Below, piece by piece: positions 30,266 through 42,835 of a DNA stretch of 64,000 nt (position 1 is the stretch's first letter; the number at the start of each line of letters is the position of its first letter). The DNA comes from Galdieria partita. Taxonomy: Eukaryota > Rhodophyta > Bangiophyceae > Galdieriales > Galdieriaceae. The stretch is from positions 186,001-250,000 of the forward strand of contig BQMJ01000002.1 of NCBI GenBank assembly GCA_025991245.1. The letters are read 5' to 3'. A model generated the notes under the pieces. The model made no database searches, was not told the origin of the DNA, and was given only the letters and a program-made list of their open reading frames with translations. The translations under genes and the position numbers were made by a program.

Positions 30266-32104
30266 TCACTCTTGCATATCACCAAAATTGAAACCTCCTT
30301 GTGATGGAGTATGGCTATTCAAGCCAAAACCAAACTGACCTTCTGTAGAAACCGGTGTTACGCCCTCCACAGGTTCTGAGGCACCATTAAAGTATGTCTC
30401 CAAGATTTTCAAAGCTAGAATTACATATTCAAACAAACACGTCTTAGTTCAATGTGGCTTTTCTTACCCTTAGAATAAATTTCTTCATTAATATGTGTTT
30501 GTAAGGACTCAATCTTGTCCACTCCTTCTGCTTCCTCAACAAACAGTGCGTACTGGTTAAGACCACCCACTGATAATCTTTCACCCACACGAAGGATATT
30601 TTCCAAACCTTCTAAAGCAACAATAATAATCCGAAAGTCTTGCACAGTAAGCAAATTGCATAGTGGTGGGATGCAACCCTGACTGACTAAATATTGAATC
30701 TGTTCCATTGTGCCACCAGAAGTAGCATTCGAGATAGCCCATGCTGCTTCCTTCTTCACATCAAATTCCGCATTTTTCAAAAGATTGATAAGCGGTGGAG
30801 TAATATTGGCATCAATCACTGCTTGAATCTGTTCTTTCGTTCCAGCAGTTATGTTACTTATTGTCCAACAAGCCTCTTTTCGAATGCTTTTCTTTGGAGA
30901 GTTGAGCATTGTGGCAAGACATGGTAAAGCTGAACAATTAATAACTATTTGAGTTTGCGTGTCATCGCCAGTTACGATATTTCCTATAGTACGCAACGCA
31001 GGAGTTTGCACAGATACACTCTGATGCATCAATAGCTCAACCAATCTTCTAGTTACCTGAAAAAGGACTTGAATATGAGTTTCACAGAAATAGTTATTCA
31101 CACATACTCCTGACTCAATAACAGCTTGTATCTTGTCGTTCGAGCCATCAGAAAGATAAGATAAAGCCCAACAAGAGTCAGTCAAAACTTCTTCATCGTT
31201 AGAGCAAACCAAATATGCAAGAGTCTTCAGCGCTGGTCTAACCAAGTCAAACGGTGGCTGAGGCTTCCCTCTACAAAGATTCGAGAGTGTCCAGGTAGCA
31301 TTTCTTAACATTGAAAACTAAGAGATAAAATATAAACTATATGAAAGAAACTATGACTATAAGATACCTTTGAGGTATGTGAAAGCTGCTCAAGAAGAGG
31401 TGCCATCGCTCCATGTTGCAACACAAGATTTCTGTACTCCGGAGAATCTCCAGCGATGTTTCCCAAAGCCCAAATTGCTTGTTCTCGAACGTCCTCATGT
31501 GGAGAAGACATAAGTTTCACAAAGACAGGAACTGCACCAGCTTCAACCACGGTAGTCGTATGCTCACAAGTCCCGGAAGCAATATTTGTTAGCACCCACG
31601 CTGCTTCAAACTGCAGCTGCGGTGAATCTTCCCTATCTAAGAATTCTACAAACCTTGGAACTGCGCCAGTGCTGATCACTTCGCTGATAGGCGGATTTTT
31701 TTCTAATAGAAAAAAAGTCAGCTCATTCAAATTCGAAAATTTCACAATCCCTCTCCTCTTCGAAGTTTCAGTACTTTAACCAACTACTTACCAATTGATA
31801 AAAGTTGACGAAACTCCTTTGTACACTCTAACTGAGTTGCAGTGTCATGACTCCAAATGTCTTGTACTAGTTTCGGAATTCTGGCTACGATAGCAGCATC
31901 CAAAGCCTGAGTAGCAGCTTCCCCCGATCCCACCACGGTTTGTTGGCCTTTCTCCCTCCTCTTCTTCATAAGATTTTCTTCTCTTTTGGACTTCCTTATC
32001 TCCACCGTGTGATCTTCCCGCTTTTTCCGAGACTCCTCAACGTCTACGGACTTTTTAAAGTTCTTCTTTCTTGCCTCTAGTCTTGACTGTCTGGCACCGA
32101 TCAT
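30266..32104 (-). CDS. Importin alpha (karyopherin alpha)
   Basis: Five exons: 31792-32104, 31368-31702, 31108-31317, 30468-31056, 30266-30414 (introns 89, 50, 51, 53 nt); 531 aa, ATG at 32104. The N-terminus is a basic importin-beta-binding domain ([31 protein letters not shown]). Armadillo repeats follow with the Trp/Asn pairs that hold nuclear localisation signals: [66 protein letters not shown]. The tail is acidic and Gly/Phe-rich (QFGFGL, GGFNFGD). It carries cargo into the nucleus with importin beta. All splices restore family sequence; the third intron is 51 nt without a stop, so the frame reads through it. The 89-nt first intron is the longest in the window. Confidence 0.95.
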
Positions 32105-32660
32105 TATGAACAAGTGACACTTGAACAGTTGGAACAAACCCAAATTCAAACTGTAAAGGGTCTACAATTTTCTTCCAATGACGAAGCTAAAGCATTCCTA
32201 TCTGTTGCAATTCAAACTTGGTGATGACCTCTCTCCAATAAGCAAACATATTTAAGTTTTAGAAAACAAAAGATGACGCGGGTGTTATTGTTTATACGCT
32301 CTTTCAGTGCATAAATTGAAACTGTTCTCAGAAGAACTACAGTGGAAATGCAACTCGTTGTACGGTAGTAAAGCAGTGCTTGGTCTCTAACGATTTGAGA
32401 GTTGGGAAGCCTTTGAAGATTCTGTTTCTTTCAAAGCCGAGACAATATGTAAAAATTGAACCTCAAAAGAAACAATAGCTTATCCACAAAATTTGAACTA
32501 AGTCAATTCCAGTAGTGCTCAAAGTTCGAAAGAGAATAGAAGTGGTGTTCAAACAACATCTTACAAAAATCTCTTACATTATATCATTTTATCAATATAC
32601 AGATCCATAAATCTAGTCTAAACACGACAAATACTTCTGCCCGATAAGAAAACCTAATAG
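32105..32660. other. Intergenic, importin alpha promoter
   Basis: 556 bp between two minus-strand genes; it holds the importin alpha upstream region and the 3' end of the Ser-rich gene. AT-rich, no coding frame or RNA gene seen. Confidence 0.45.
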
Positions 32661-35108
32661 TTACATTTTCTCATCCTGTGAACAAACAGGTTCATCTCCA
32701 AGAGATTCACCCAACATGGCCAATGCTTCTGAAGCAACTTTTCTCACAGATGAATCGTCATCACTACTAGTATTCGTACCCTTTGGGCTACTCACTACAG
32801 TGTCAGAAAAAGTAGGACTCTTCATTTCACGAAACACAGGGGAGTGTTTCGTTTCTTTTTCAGAAAAAAGGTCTCCACTATACGCATACCACTTGTGGAC
32901 CTTGTCCAGATAACTCATTTGTGCCTCATGAAAAGGGAACGAATGTTGTCTTGGTGGGAAATAACTTGTCAACGTAGATAATTGTTCTGCTCCGACTTGC
33001 TGAGAGAAAATAGGATTCTTCGAAGAGCTATTCCAATCAAAACTATGAGATTCACTCGAAGTGGTATCAGCTACAGGTTGGTTTGCTTTTAACTGGGGGG
33101 TGTAACCATATAATGGATAATTTTCTGGTATAAAAGAAGTAGGATAGTACACAAGAGGAAGGGCACCATATGTAGAATAATCGAAACCGCCTGAATAAAG
33201 AGAGTGCAAAGGATAACTACCCACTGGAGCCGTGAAAACTGGGCCTGAAGAAGCAGTATTTGGCTGAACGGATAGTGTGGATGTTTGATGAAGCGAATGC
33301 ATAGTATTTGGAAATCCAACGATATACGGATTCGCAGTTAGCATATTATTGTGCATCGCTATGTGCTCGCGTCCTGAATAAGCATTGACCTGACCAGAGT
33401 ATTGTGGAAATGCGCTACATGAGAGTTGCGACGCTTCTTTCTTCGATGAGGTTGAGTCCAACGATGAAACAACACGTTCCGTAAAACGCGTATCTAATAA
33501 GTTACTAGAAACAGACCTGGAACCATGAATCTTACATGGTTCTGTTTGCACATCTGATTCGCTTTCAAGTTTTGCATGTTTCTGGGAATGATTTAACCCA
33601 CTCAACGAATTCTGGAATGGTCCCTGTGGACTCCTCTCCCTCTTTTCTCTCAAACGACTTCCCTGTAACTTGCTTAAGAGCTTCGACGACCGAGTTTTAC
33701 GAAGAGTTTGTGAATGTTGTGATGTAACCACAGATGTCTCCTTCGGATGGATCACATTTTTCTCCTCAATAAAATTCGACAGCTTGACAGATGATAGTCT
33801 TCTAGGAAGACGCCTATTGTACGTTACAACTTCTGACGTAGGGTCAAACCTTTCATTGCATAAAGCTGGCTTTTCACTGCTTTTGATATCGATAATGAAA
33901 GAATTTCTGTAGACCAAACATTTATGGAACTTTTTTTCATGACTGTCACAGTCAAACGTGAAAAGAAGAATAGGCGTATTTAAATCAGGTCTCCTCAGAG
34001 CAAGTACACGGAATGCATCGTCTACAGTTACTTCGCATGAAGAACCATTAGTGTATTCAACTTTCGCACCACAAAGCGTACGACTTCTTTCATCTCTAAT
34101 GTAACAATGTCGCGAAGGTTGTACCCGGCTGAGAGTAAACTCTGAACCATCGTGATGCGGAACATGAACTTTAGCAGTTAACGCTTCCACGCTGCTTGAG
34201 ATGAGACGCGCTGCTTTCTCACGCTTCAAAGGATCTTTAATGAAAGAACAGTTGAAAGAACCGTGCAACGTCCTTCCTCTCTGGCTCGACTTTTCACTAC
34301 ATGAATTGTCTCTGTGCAAGGATTGGCCGTTCTGCAAATGAGCGCTTCCTTGTGAATCATTAGAAGAGGAACGGCAAAATTCGGCATTGCCTTCTTCAGG
34401 GCTTGAATTACCACTTGGGATGGACTCATCTGAACTTGAAGACTGTGGAGCCTGCTTTTCTCGTTCTACTACAGGTATCTCAACAACACACATAATGTTG
34501 GGACATGAGACCAACAAAATTCTAGCTACCAGAGGAATTACGAGTCCATAAAGGAAATGGCTTCCTTGCTCATTTTCAATCGACAAATAGCGAAAATATT
34601 TTGAAGGAACATCTTGTTCATTACTGGAACTTGATGTTTTCTCTTCTTGTGACTTTGACGAACCTTCCGGATCTTCGGCATCTGTTCTCCCCTCTTCTGA
34701 AGAGGAGACTATCTTGTCTAATTCAGTAGTAGCTACCCGTTCCTTATTCGAAGAATTGACAAAGTTATCATCTTCTACTGGGTTCATACATGAACGAGTG
34801 CAAATGTCACCAGAGTCATCAATGCGACCGTCATTATTATCCAAATTATTGCAGTACATTTGTTCTTGTGTCAAAGAACTAGATAACTTTTCTGACTGAG
34901 TAGCTCCCTTTAAAGCAACTTCATATGAAGGTGTACTTGGCGGTGTTGAAAGTTTCGAAAAGATATATGACAATATTTGCTTCGAAATTGGAGGCGGGGA
35001 GTCAGTCTCCATAGCTCTCTTCTTTCCATTTGATAAGACATCCATTGCTGCGACGTTTTTGACGGTATCATCCTTTGCTATGCGAAGTATATCAAGGATA
35101 TCAACCAT
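32661..35108 (-). CDS. Large Ser-rich protein, unrecognised
   Basis: Single exon, 815 aa, ATG at 35108. I do not recognise it. About residues 1-160 and 210-290 are Ser/Glu-rich and probably disordered. A more structured part lies around residues 160-210 (YRYLSIENEQGSHFLYGLVI, PLVARILLVSCP) and 295-420 (SSSVEALTAKVHVPHHD, GAKVEYTNGSSCEVTVDDAF, RVLALRRPDLNTPILLFTFD). Near residues 640-690 it is Tyr/Pro-rich (YGALPLVYYPTSFIPENYPL), like low-complexity RNA-binding or coactivator regions. The C-terminus has several SP/TP sites. No membrane span or signal peptide stands out. A nuclear regulator is a guess. An intron-free 2.4-kb frame among intron-bearing neighbours supports it being real. Confidence 0.6.
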   Translation of the reverse strand: MVDILDILRIAKDDTVKNVAAMDVLSNGKKRAMETDSPPPISKQILSYIFSKLSTPPSTPSYEVALKGATQSEKLSSSLTQEQMYCNNLDNNDGRIDDSGDICTRSCMNPVEDDNFVNSSNKERVATTELDKIVSSSEEGRTDAEDPEGSSKSQEEKTSSSSNEQDVPSKYFRYLSIENEQGSHFLYGLVIPLVARILLVSCPNIMCVVEIPVVEREKQAPQSSSSDESIPSGNSSPEEGNAEFCRSSSNDSQGSAHLQNGQSLHRDNSCSEKSSQRGRTLHGSFNCSFIKDPLKREKAARLISSSVEALTAKVHVPHHDGSEFTLSRVQPSRHCYIRDERSRTLCGAKVEYTNGSSCEVTVDDAFRVLALRRPDLNTPILLFTFDCDSHEKKFHKCLVYRNSFIIDIKSSEKPALCNERFDPTSEVVTYNRRLPRRLSSVKLSNFIEEKNVIHPKETSVVTSQHSQTLRKTRSSKLLSKLQGSRLREKRERSPQGPFQNSLSGLNHSQKHAKLESESDVQTEPCKIHGSRSVSSNLLDTRFTERVVSSLDSTSSKKEASQLSCSAFPQYSGQVNAYSGREHIAMHNNMLTANPYIVGFPNTMHSLHQTSTLSVQPNTASSGPVFTAPVGSYPLHSLYSGGFDYSTYGALPLVYYPTSFIPENYPLYGYTPQLKANQPVADTTSSESHSFDWNSSSKNPIFSQQVGAEQLSTLTSYFPPRQHSFPFHEAQMSYLDKVHKWYAYSGDLFSEKETKHSPVFREMKSPTFSDTVVSSPKGTNTSSDDDSSVRKVASEALAMLGESLGDEPVCSQDEKM

Positions 35109-35205
35109 TTGTGAAAACTCACTGGATACAAGACCAAATATGAACAGACCTTCGCACCCACATGTAGGTCCTGTACTCCTGCACTGCTTATATAATTTAC
35201 TTGAC

Positions 35206-35231
35206 TATATATATATATATATATATATATT
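35206..35231. repeat. TA dinucleotide microsatellite
   Basis: Thirteen TA repeats in a row, about 100 bp upstream of the Ser-rich gene's ATG on the minus strand. It lies in the likely promoter or 5' leader and may vary in length between strains. Confidence 0.9.
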
Positions 35232-36004
35232 CAGTTACAATAGCGCTGAGGTGAGGGACGAAACTGTAACGTTGTTAAAACTCTGCAAAAACAAGTCGAA
35301 ACTTCACTTTTGACAGCAACAGTCTTGAAACAGAACAATAAAAGCAACTGGAAAGTCACCGATAGAACAGCAACACAGTGACTAGTCTACACTTCGCACT
35401 TCTTCAAAGCTTCCTTAACAGAGAGCAAATATTTAAAACAAGGCAAGAAAATCCAACCCCTTTAGCAGTTATACAACAACTAAACAGGTGGTATTCACAA
35501 AAAAGAGGAAACTAGAGAGTACAGGTTACTTAAATAAGCTGAAGTTTCAAATAGTGGAGGCGTCCAAACAAACGGAATTACGACGCAAAATCCCAGCCAC
35601 TCATTGTGGGTGGCTTCCAAGACTTCTTTGAATGAAAGAAGCGTGTGGAAGGGATTGATTCAGATCAAATGTGAATTTGCATGAGGGTTCGTTCACGTAT
35701 CCATTCTATGTGAAGCAATCTCTTCATTTTGTTAAAATTGTTTCATTTACATTGTTCCTTCTAAAGTATTATATTTCGCCTCTATTAGCATATCCTCTTG
35801 CGTTTTTAAAATAACATGAAAGGGTCAAGAGCTTCCTTATATTGTAGGTTCCAAAACTTTGGGAGGCACTCCGGAAACGCGAACGGAATTGAAGCCAGAC
35901 GCTACAAAATCTTCCCATATAAACAACCTTGCTTTTTAGATTCTATCAGTTCTCTAGATCGCTATCCCAAATTCTGAAGGTTCAATCAAGGTGTGTCGGC
36001 AGTT

Positions 36005-36077
36005 GGTGAAACACGAGGTCCAAATTGTCCTAGCGTGATTCACCGCCTCGATTGCACTTACCTTGCTCCTTGTAAGT
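36005..36077. repeat. Two adjacent inverted repeats
   Basis: GGTGAAACACG (36005-36015) pairs with CGTGATTCACC (36034-36044) with a single A-A mismatch, and AGG/CCT extends the stem inward. A second stem, ACTTAC (36056-36061) with GTAAGT (36072-36077), follows directly. CGAGG and CCTCG offer an alternative pairing across the first. The pattern would suit a structured RNA or a regulatory palindrome. No known family fits. Confidence 0.45.
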
Positions 36078-36793
36078 TACTTGCAAAGAAAATTCTATTT
36101 TCTCTTTTCAAAAACTAGGAATTCTAGCCGCAGCAACCCACTATAGTTCCGTTTCATCACAAACTTGAGGGATCGAGTTCCGACAAAGTTCGTCCATCAG
36201 ATTTTCATGTTATATCACCATTGTGCCTTGCAAGTATAACTTTAAAAAGAGTGACGTTTATGCTCAATGAAGTATGAACGACTTTGCTCGTCTACGTTTG
36301 GTGCATAGATGTTTTTTCTTGTGTTTCTCGAGTTTCTCTGCATAGAGTATTCATTGCCTTAGAACGTTACGATGTAGGCGTTGTTTGGAGAACCGAAATT
36401 TTGTCCTAATATCCCTCCAGAAGTCTTGCATTGTGGCTTTCAGGTTGTCTTCACTTTATGCTTACAAAAATCATTTTGAACATTATAACCATTTTAACTT
36501 TCTAGCGCATGGTATTCTGAGAGAAACACAGATGCCTTGAAAACTTCATATCGTTTACAAATGAATGAAACGCCAACGCCAGAATACGAATTATTCCGTC
36601 AGCGTCATTTTCTTCAAAGCGTACTGTTCCAAAACTGGTCCTTTAAACAAACCTTGAAGCTTCTTGATACTGTGAGAGACGTTTTCACGATAAGGATGAT
36701 TATAAACACTCAAAATTCTGGGAATGGTATTTGACAAACCTCGATTCTAATAGACCAACCAGTACAAAATTCACAAAATACCTTTATTTCCAT

Positions 36794-38568
<1,775 letters not shown>

Positions 38569-39082
38569 TGTTGTTCTCTTCGAAATAATCAAAATCTTGA
38601 ATTTCTTAATGACGAAGTACTTGCATCACCAGTTGCTACACATTATGGCTCAGGAAGTTTTCCTACAGACTGCGTATTTGTACATCCGACAATCATGAAA
38701 AACGAGCAAAACCTGGAGTCAAATATCTATCGGAATCGACATTCTCAAAACAAGGCTCTTTTTCTAAAAACAGAGAAACTCCTGAATCGAATTTGGAAGA
38801 AAATAAGATTCTATGATAAGTTTATGCTAAATATCTTATTTGAAATACTACATCAATCATTGCAACTAAAAGTTATCTTTTACCACAATCCTTAAAACAC
38901 ACCAATACTAAACTACCTCTGAATACAACATTACTTGATTTTATCTTATAGACTTCATAGTTGAGAATATTAGAAAAGTATCTTAAAGATATTCCGACTT
39001 AGCAAAAGCAGCAATGGAAGACTTGATTCGCAGAGGGTCTTGATTACATTTGAAATCAGTTGCAGTTGCGTTGGCTGGCTTT
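38569..39082. other. Divergent promoter region, LPD and hydrolase
   Basis: 514 bp between head-to-head genes. An ATG near 39013 opens only nine codons. A 66-residue plus-strand frame near 38695 is AT-driven. No other element seen. Confidence 0.45.
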
Positions 39083-40771
39083 ATGCGAGCAACTCACTCT
39101 GGAGAAGCAAGAGAGTCAGCATCCTCGCCAAACCTTACTGCTGGAACTTTCTCAAGCGACAGCGAGTATTCAGAAGACAACAAAGTCTTCGTAGACTCTA
39201 GCCAGCATGAAGAAAAACTTTCTCCGTTCAAGTCCATGAGGAGACGTTTAGGAAGGCATCTATCTAGAAACAAAATTCGGGATTCAACCAAAGAAAATTC
39301 TAGTCTTTTCTATGTTGCCGAAGAGTCTTCGTATCACGTGCCTTCAGAACTCGAGTTGTCTAATAGTCTCCTCTCATCTCCAAGTGACTCTGAAAAGGAA
39401 GGAAGATTTGCTTCAAAGCCTTCAGGAGACAGCGTTTTTAGAAGACAGCAAGTTGCTCAACTAATAAGGTCTCGTTCTCTTAGTACTCTGAACGCCTTGC
39501 ATGCGGCACGTCAAGCTAATCGAAAGGCGGTAGACGATTTTTCAAAGGTAGTGAAAAGTGTGAAAACTTTTACGAAGAAAGAGTTTGAAGTAGCGAAAGC
39601 AGAGGCGACACAGTTTATTTCAAGTCCTCACTTGTTATTCCAACCTTTAAGATTGTCGCTGGCTTTATTATTTCCGTTCATAGTTCCTTTTGCGTTCGTA
39701 CCTTGGTTAAAGCTCCTGTTGTATTATATGTTTTTGTTTGTTTGGTTTATTGTGCTTGTTCTTATTTTTGCATCGGAAGTTGCTATGAGACCTCCATGGT
39801 ACCGCCCTGGAGATATGAAGAATGGTTTAAGTATGATTGGCTTACCAGATTATTGGCAAGGAGTTTGCCATGACCCAAAGTAATATTATTTCGGATTCTG
39901 TTTTTCTATTTTTCTCAACTTTTATTTAGGTATGACTTGGGACTCGATTTTGTAAACGTGGAATTCTACAATTCTAAGAAGAAGATGTTGCGGGGTTGGT
40001 TTGTTCCTGCTAAGAAGTCCAAAAATTGTATGGTTGTTTGTGTTCATGGAGCTGGAAGAGATAGAAGAGCATTTCTAAGGCATACAGCAATGCTACATGC
40101 CGCAAACTTGGATGTATTGCTTTTTGATCTTTCGGAACATGGTCTAAGTGATGGTAGTGGCAAGGGTTTTGCGTTTGGAGCTCGTGAAAAGTATGATGTC
40201 ATTGCTGCAGCACGGTTTCTGAGAGAACAGAGAGGCGCGGAGTGTGTTGTGTTAATGGGAACTTCAGCTGGTGCTTCAAGTGCTATTTTGGCTGCAGCTC
40301 TGATGCCTTCCATTGTGGATGCCGTTATTGCCGAAAATCCGTTTACAAGGGCTACCGACTTGTTTTGTTATCATCTTGAACTGTAAGTTGTTAATCTTCT
40401 TAGTGAAGGCTCTAATATTTTGTAGATTATTGGGGAATTATCTTCCGAAAGATAGTTACCATGTAGCTAGAAGGCTTTTGTTCTTATTGGCAAGTCGAGT
40501 TTTGTTGTTTCGTATCGGGCAAGGTATCCGTGATTATGGCGCAGTTGATGCTGCCAAGGATTTAGTTTGTCCCATTCTTGTGTTACATGGCACTTCGGAT
40601 GAAATAGTTCCGATTGAACATGGGAGGCGTATCTTTGAAGCGGCGCCTGAACCAAAGTCCTTTTTTGAGGCAAGAGACGCAGTACATTGTGCGCTTTTCG
40701 ATAAAGAGCCGGACAAGTATAGGTCCGCAGTGATGGGCTTTCTTCGTGAAAATTTACCACAATGCTTCTAG
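39083..40771 (+). CDS. Membrane-anchored alpha/beta hydrolase
   Basis: Three exons: 39083-39879, 39930-40382, 40426-40771 (introns 50 and 43 nt); 531 aa; first in-frame ATG at 39083. Residues 1-180 are Ser/Arg-rich and disordered. A long hydrophobic region, roughly residues 190-240, holds two spans (SLALLFPFIVPFAFVPW and LLYYMFLFVWFIVLVLIFA). The hydrolase domain follows: oxyanion loop VCVHGAGRDRRAF, nucleophile elbow MGTSAGASSA with Ser near residue 378, Asp in LHGTSDEIVP and His in RDAVHCALF, so the triad is complete. It resembles the ABHD12/13/17 and serine-aminopeptidase groups that cleave lipids or acyl-proteins at membranes. The substrate is unknown. Divergent from LPD. Confidence 0.8.
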
Positions 40772-41093
40772 AGACTGCTAAAGGAAGAATACTGAATTGC
40801 ACTATGCAGTCGCAACAGCTTTTTTTGAGCTTTGCTCACTTATCCACATTTACAGTAGAATGCATATTTGAAAAACAATGATAACTTAGAATTATATTAG
40901 GAGACTTTGCTCCATTATAACAAGGATGTTACTCTACTTTTTAGCAGACTATTAAAGCGGAAGTGTACATAAATCTTTCTTTGACTCAAACTGTGAAGGT
41001 CTTCATTTCATGTTTTGAAAATATTGGGCGGAAGACAGTCGAACCAACGTGGGATTTCTTTGATCGTGGAGGACTCGACAATTTCTTGACACC
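40772..41093. other. Intergenic, hydrolase to secreted Cys-rich gene
   Basis: 322 bp, AT-rich, between two plus-strand genes. No gene or repeat seen. Confidence 0.45.
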
Positions 41094-41945
41094 ATGAGCA
41101 ACAACAACTCTTGTTTGCTGTGGTTTTGGTTTGTTATTTTATTCTTATGCTTGACAACTGAGAAGAACGGTGTCGACTTTTCAGTGGCCGTTCAAAATGA
41201 CTTTATTTCCTTTCAGTATATAGGAGTAACTGCAGATTCACCTGCCTTATCACCTCCAAATGGTATCTTTCTTTGAAATATATATATAGGTTGGTTTTGT
41301 TGTTAACGTGTGATTTCAGATAAGCTGGTTTCTGGAAATCCTATTTACGGTCAGAATGACCAGCAGCCATCAAGTTGTCATGGCTGTCGTTCTCTTACAG
41401 AGATCATGGACCCAACCTGCTTTGACATCGCTTTGACAGACCTAGACAATAAACCAGTAGGAATTGCCTCTTTCGTATGGGATATGAGCTAAACTTGTTC
41501 CTTGAGGCGTGGAATATCACTTTTCAAGTGAAGCAGCATACTATCTTGAATAGAGTTGTACCCGACTCTTGTTTGGATAGCCACGAGTGTACGGTTTGCT
41601 TGAATGCCACAGAATTGTTTGATATGATGAACGCCATACCGGAAATTCAACCGTTTGCTAGCACTGTTTTTCCGCCCAACGGTAGATTCCGACCTTTTTG
41701 GGCAATGAAGTTTGGAACTGAGTCTTTATTTAGGTGCAAAGCCACAACCGGGAGATCCTGCTCCTCCTCCTTCGGTATATTCCATGTGTCTAGTTATGTC
41801 TAGTCGATTTGGGATGCGAGAGGCGCGAAGTGCTATCCTCAAACCTCGTATCATGTGTTTTCCAGGTTGTATTTATGGCCAAGAAGCACCACTAGGAGAC
41901 ATGTTGTTGAAACCCGAAGTTGGCTGCAAGTTATTTGATGAATAG
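41094..41945 (+). CDS. Secreted or lumenal Cys-rich protein, unrecognised
   Basis: Four exons by my model: 41094-41262, 41320-41456, 41507-41681, 41734-41945 (introns 57, 50, 52 nt); 230 aa. I do not recognise the family. The N-terminus MSNNNSCLLWFWFVILFLCL is a strong signal peptide. The mature part has many Cys, some in pairs (CHGCRS, CLDSHECTVCLN), a Pro-rich stretch (KPQPGDPAPPPS) and ends CIYGQEAPLGDM...CKLFDE. All exons keep frame, which supports the model, but the second and third introns have weak donors (GTAGGA, GTAGAT). A short extra intron near 41778 is possible. Cysteines and signal peptide suggest a disulfide-bonded extracellular, vacuolar or wall protein. Confidence 0.5.
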
Positions 41946-42583
41946 CTGTATTCTAAAAAGAAGAGTTGTTATCTTCTGAAGTTTTTTCACTCTAGTCATA
42001 AAATTTGATCAAGCTAGAGTTTTCTTCATATAAAGATGGGATGGTACACTCGCATACGTCAAATTGATAGATTGGCACTTATATATGAGTAAGATCCCTA
42101 CCCAACTTTCCAGTGTGGGTCCTAAAGCTCAGCTATGATATGAAGACTGAAATTGTTTGGTCTTAAAGTTTCCAGTGCCATACTTCACTGCACCTCGTAT
42201 CATTTCACATTTGTGAGTTAAAACTGCCAATTGTCGGTATTATATTGAAACACAAATTTCAAACAGGAATAAGACGTTTGTACAATCGAAATGATCATTA
42301 GAACTGCTAGTAAATATTACCCAAGTAATAGCGAGTTGAATAAGGATTAGGTTAAAATGAAACGATATGTAAATAACTTCACGATATGTGTAGTTAACCT
42401 TATTAACTCATCGGAAGCCAATTTACAGTCAAGGCAGTTCTTTTGGCCTTCGAAGACGTTGTTTATGAGTCAATTATCAAAAGGGTACTAACTGGACGGA
42501 TATCCAACAGCAGTAGCAATACTTCCAGTTAGGTGAAGCTTCCAAAGTAACTAGTAACTTTGAGATTGTTGGTTTGCATACGA
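41946..42583. other. Intergenic, Cys-rich gene to LYR gene
   Basis: 638 bp, AT-rich. No coding frame with an ATG, RNA gene or repeat found. Confidence 0.45.
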
Positions 42584-42835
42584 ATGGACCCCAGAGTGCG
42601 ACAACTCTACAAACGTTTTCTCTTAGTTGGTCGACACTATCCTGAGCCTTTCAAAGGAGTAAGAGAAAAAATAAAAAGAGGATTCCAAGCGAACTCAACT
42701 ACTTGCGATGAGCAGTCTTTGGAGAGAGCTCTAGAACGTGGAGAATTTGTCCTGAAGGAAGTGCAGGCTCTCGTTCGTTTACATAAATATCGAACGTTAA
42801 ACAAGCGTTACGGAAGAAATCCAGATGATTTTTGA
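42584..42835 (+). CDS. LYR-family protein, ETFRF1/LYRM5-like
   Basis: Single exon, 83 aa; the ATG at 42584 gives MDPRVRQLYKRFLLVGRHYP. The motif is LYK rather than LYR, as in the LYRM5 group (LYKRLL-x-GR-YP). Further matches are LERGEFVLKEVQALVRLHKY and NKRYG at the C-terminus, close to the animal form's GEFVMKELEALYFLRKYR. Length equals animal LYRM5 (about 90 aa). LYR proteins are small three-helix mitochondrial factors that work with acyl carrier protein; ETFRF1 removes FAD from the electron-transfer flavoprotein and lowers its activity. No cleavable presequence is seen, which is usual for LYR proteins. Confidence 0.78.
   Translation: MDPRVRQLYKRFLLVGRHYPEPFKGVREKIKRGFQANSTTCDEQSLERALERGEFVLKEVQALVRLHKYRTLNKRYGRNPDDF

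Larger units (their letters stand above)
35109..36793. other. Longest gene-free stretch in the window (1.7 kb)
   Basis: 1,685 bp upstream of the Ser-rich gene and downstream of the dihydrolipoyl dehydrogenase gene. Contents seen: a TA microsatellite (35206-35231), a short stem AGCCAC/GTGGCT (35595-35615), and two adjacent hairpins around 36005-36077. A 65-residue plus-strand frame near 36537-36734 lacks any family features. I tested by eye for tRNA, U1, U2, U4, U6, RNase P and SRP RNA signatures and found none that fit. Confidence 0.5.

Noticed and set aside
36001-36080. Possible snRNA or tRNA at the paired hairpins
   Set aside because: The sequence does not show U1, U2, U4, U6, RNase P or tRNA signatures; I keep it only as unexplained inverted repeats.
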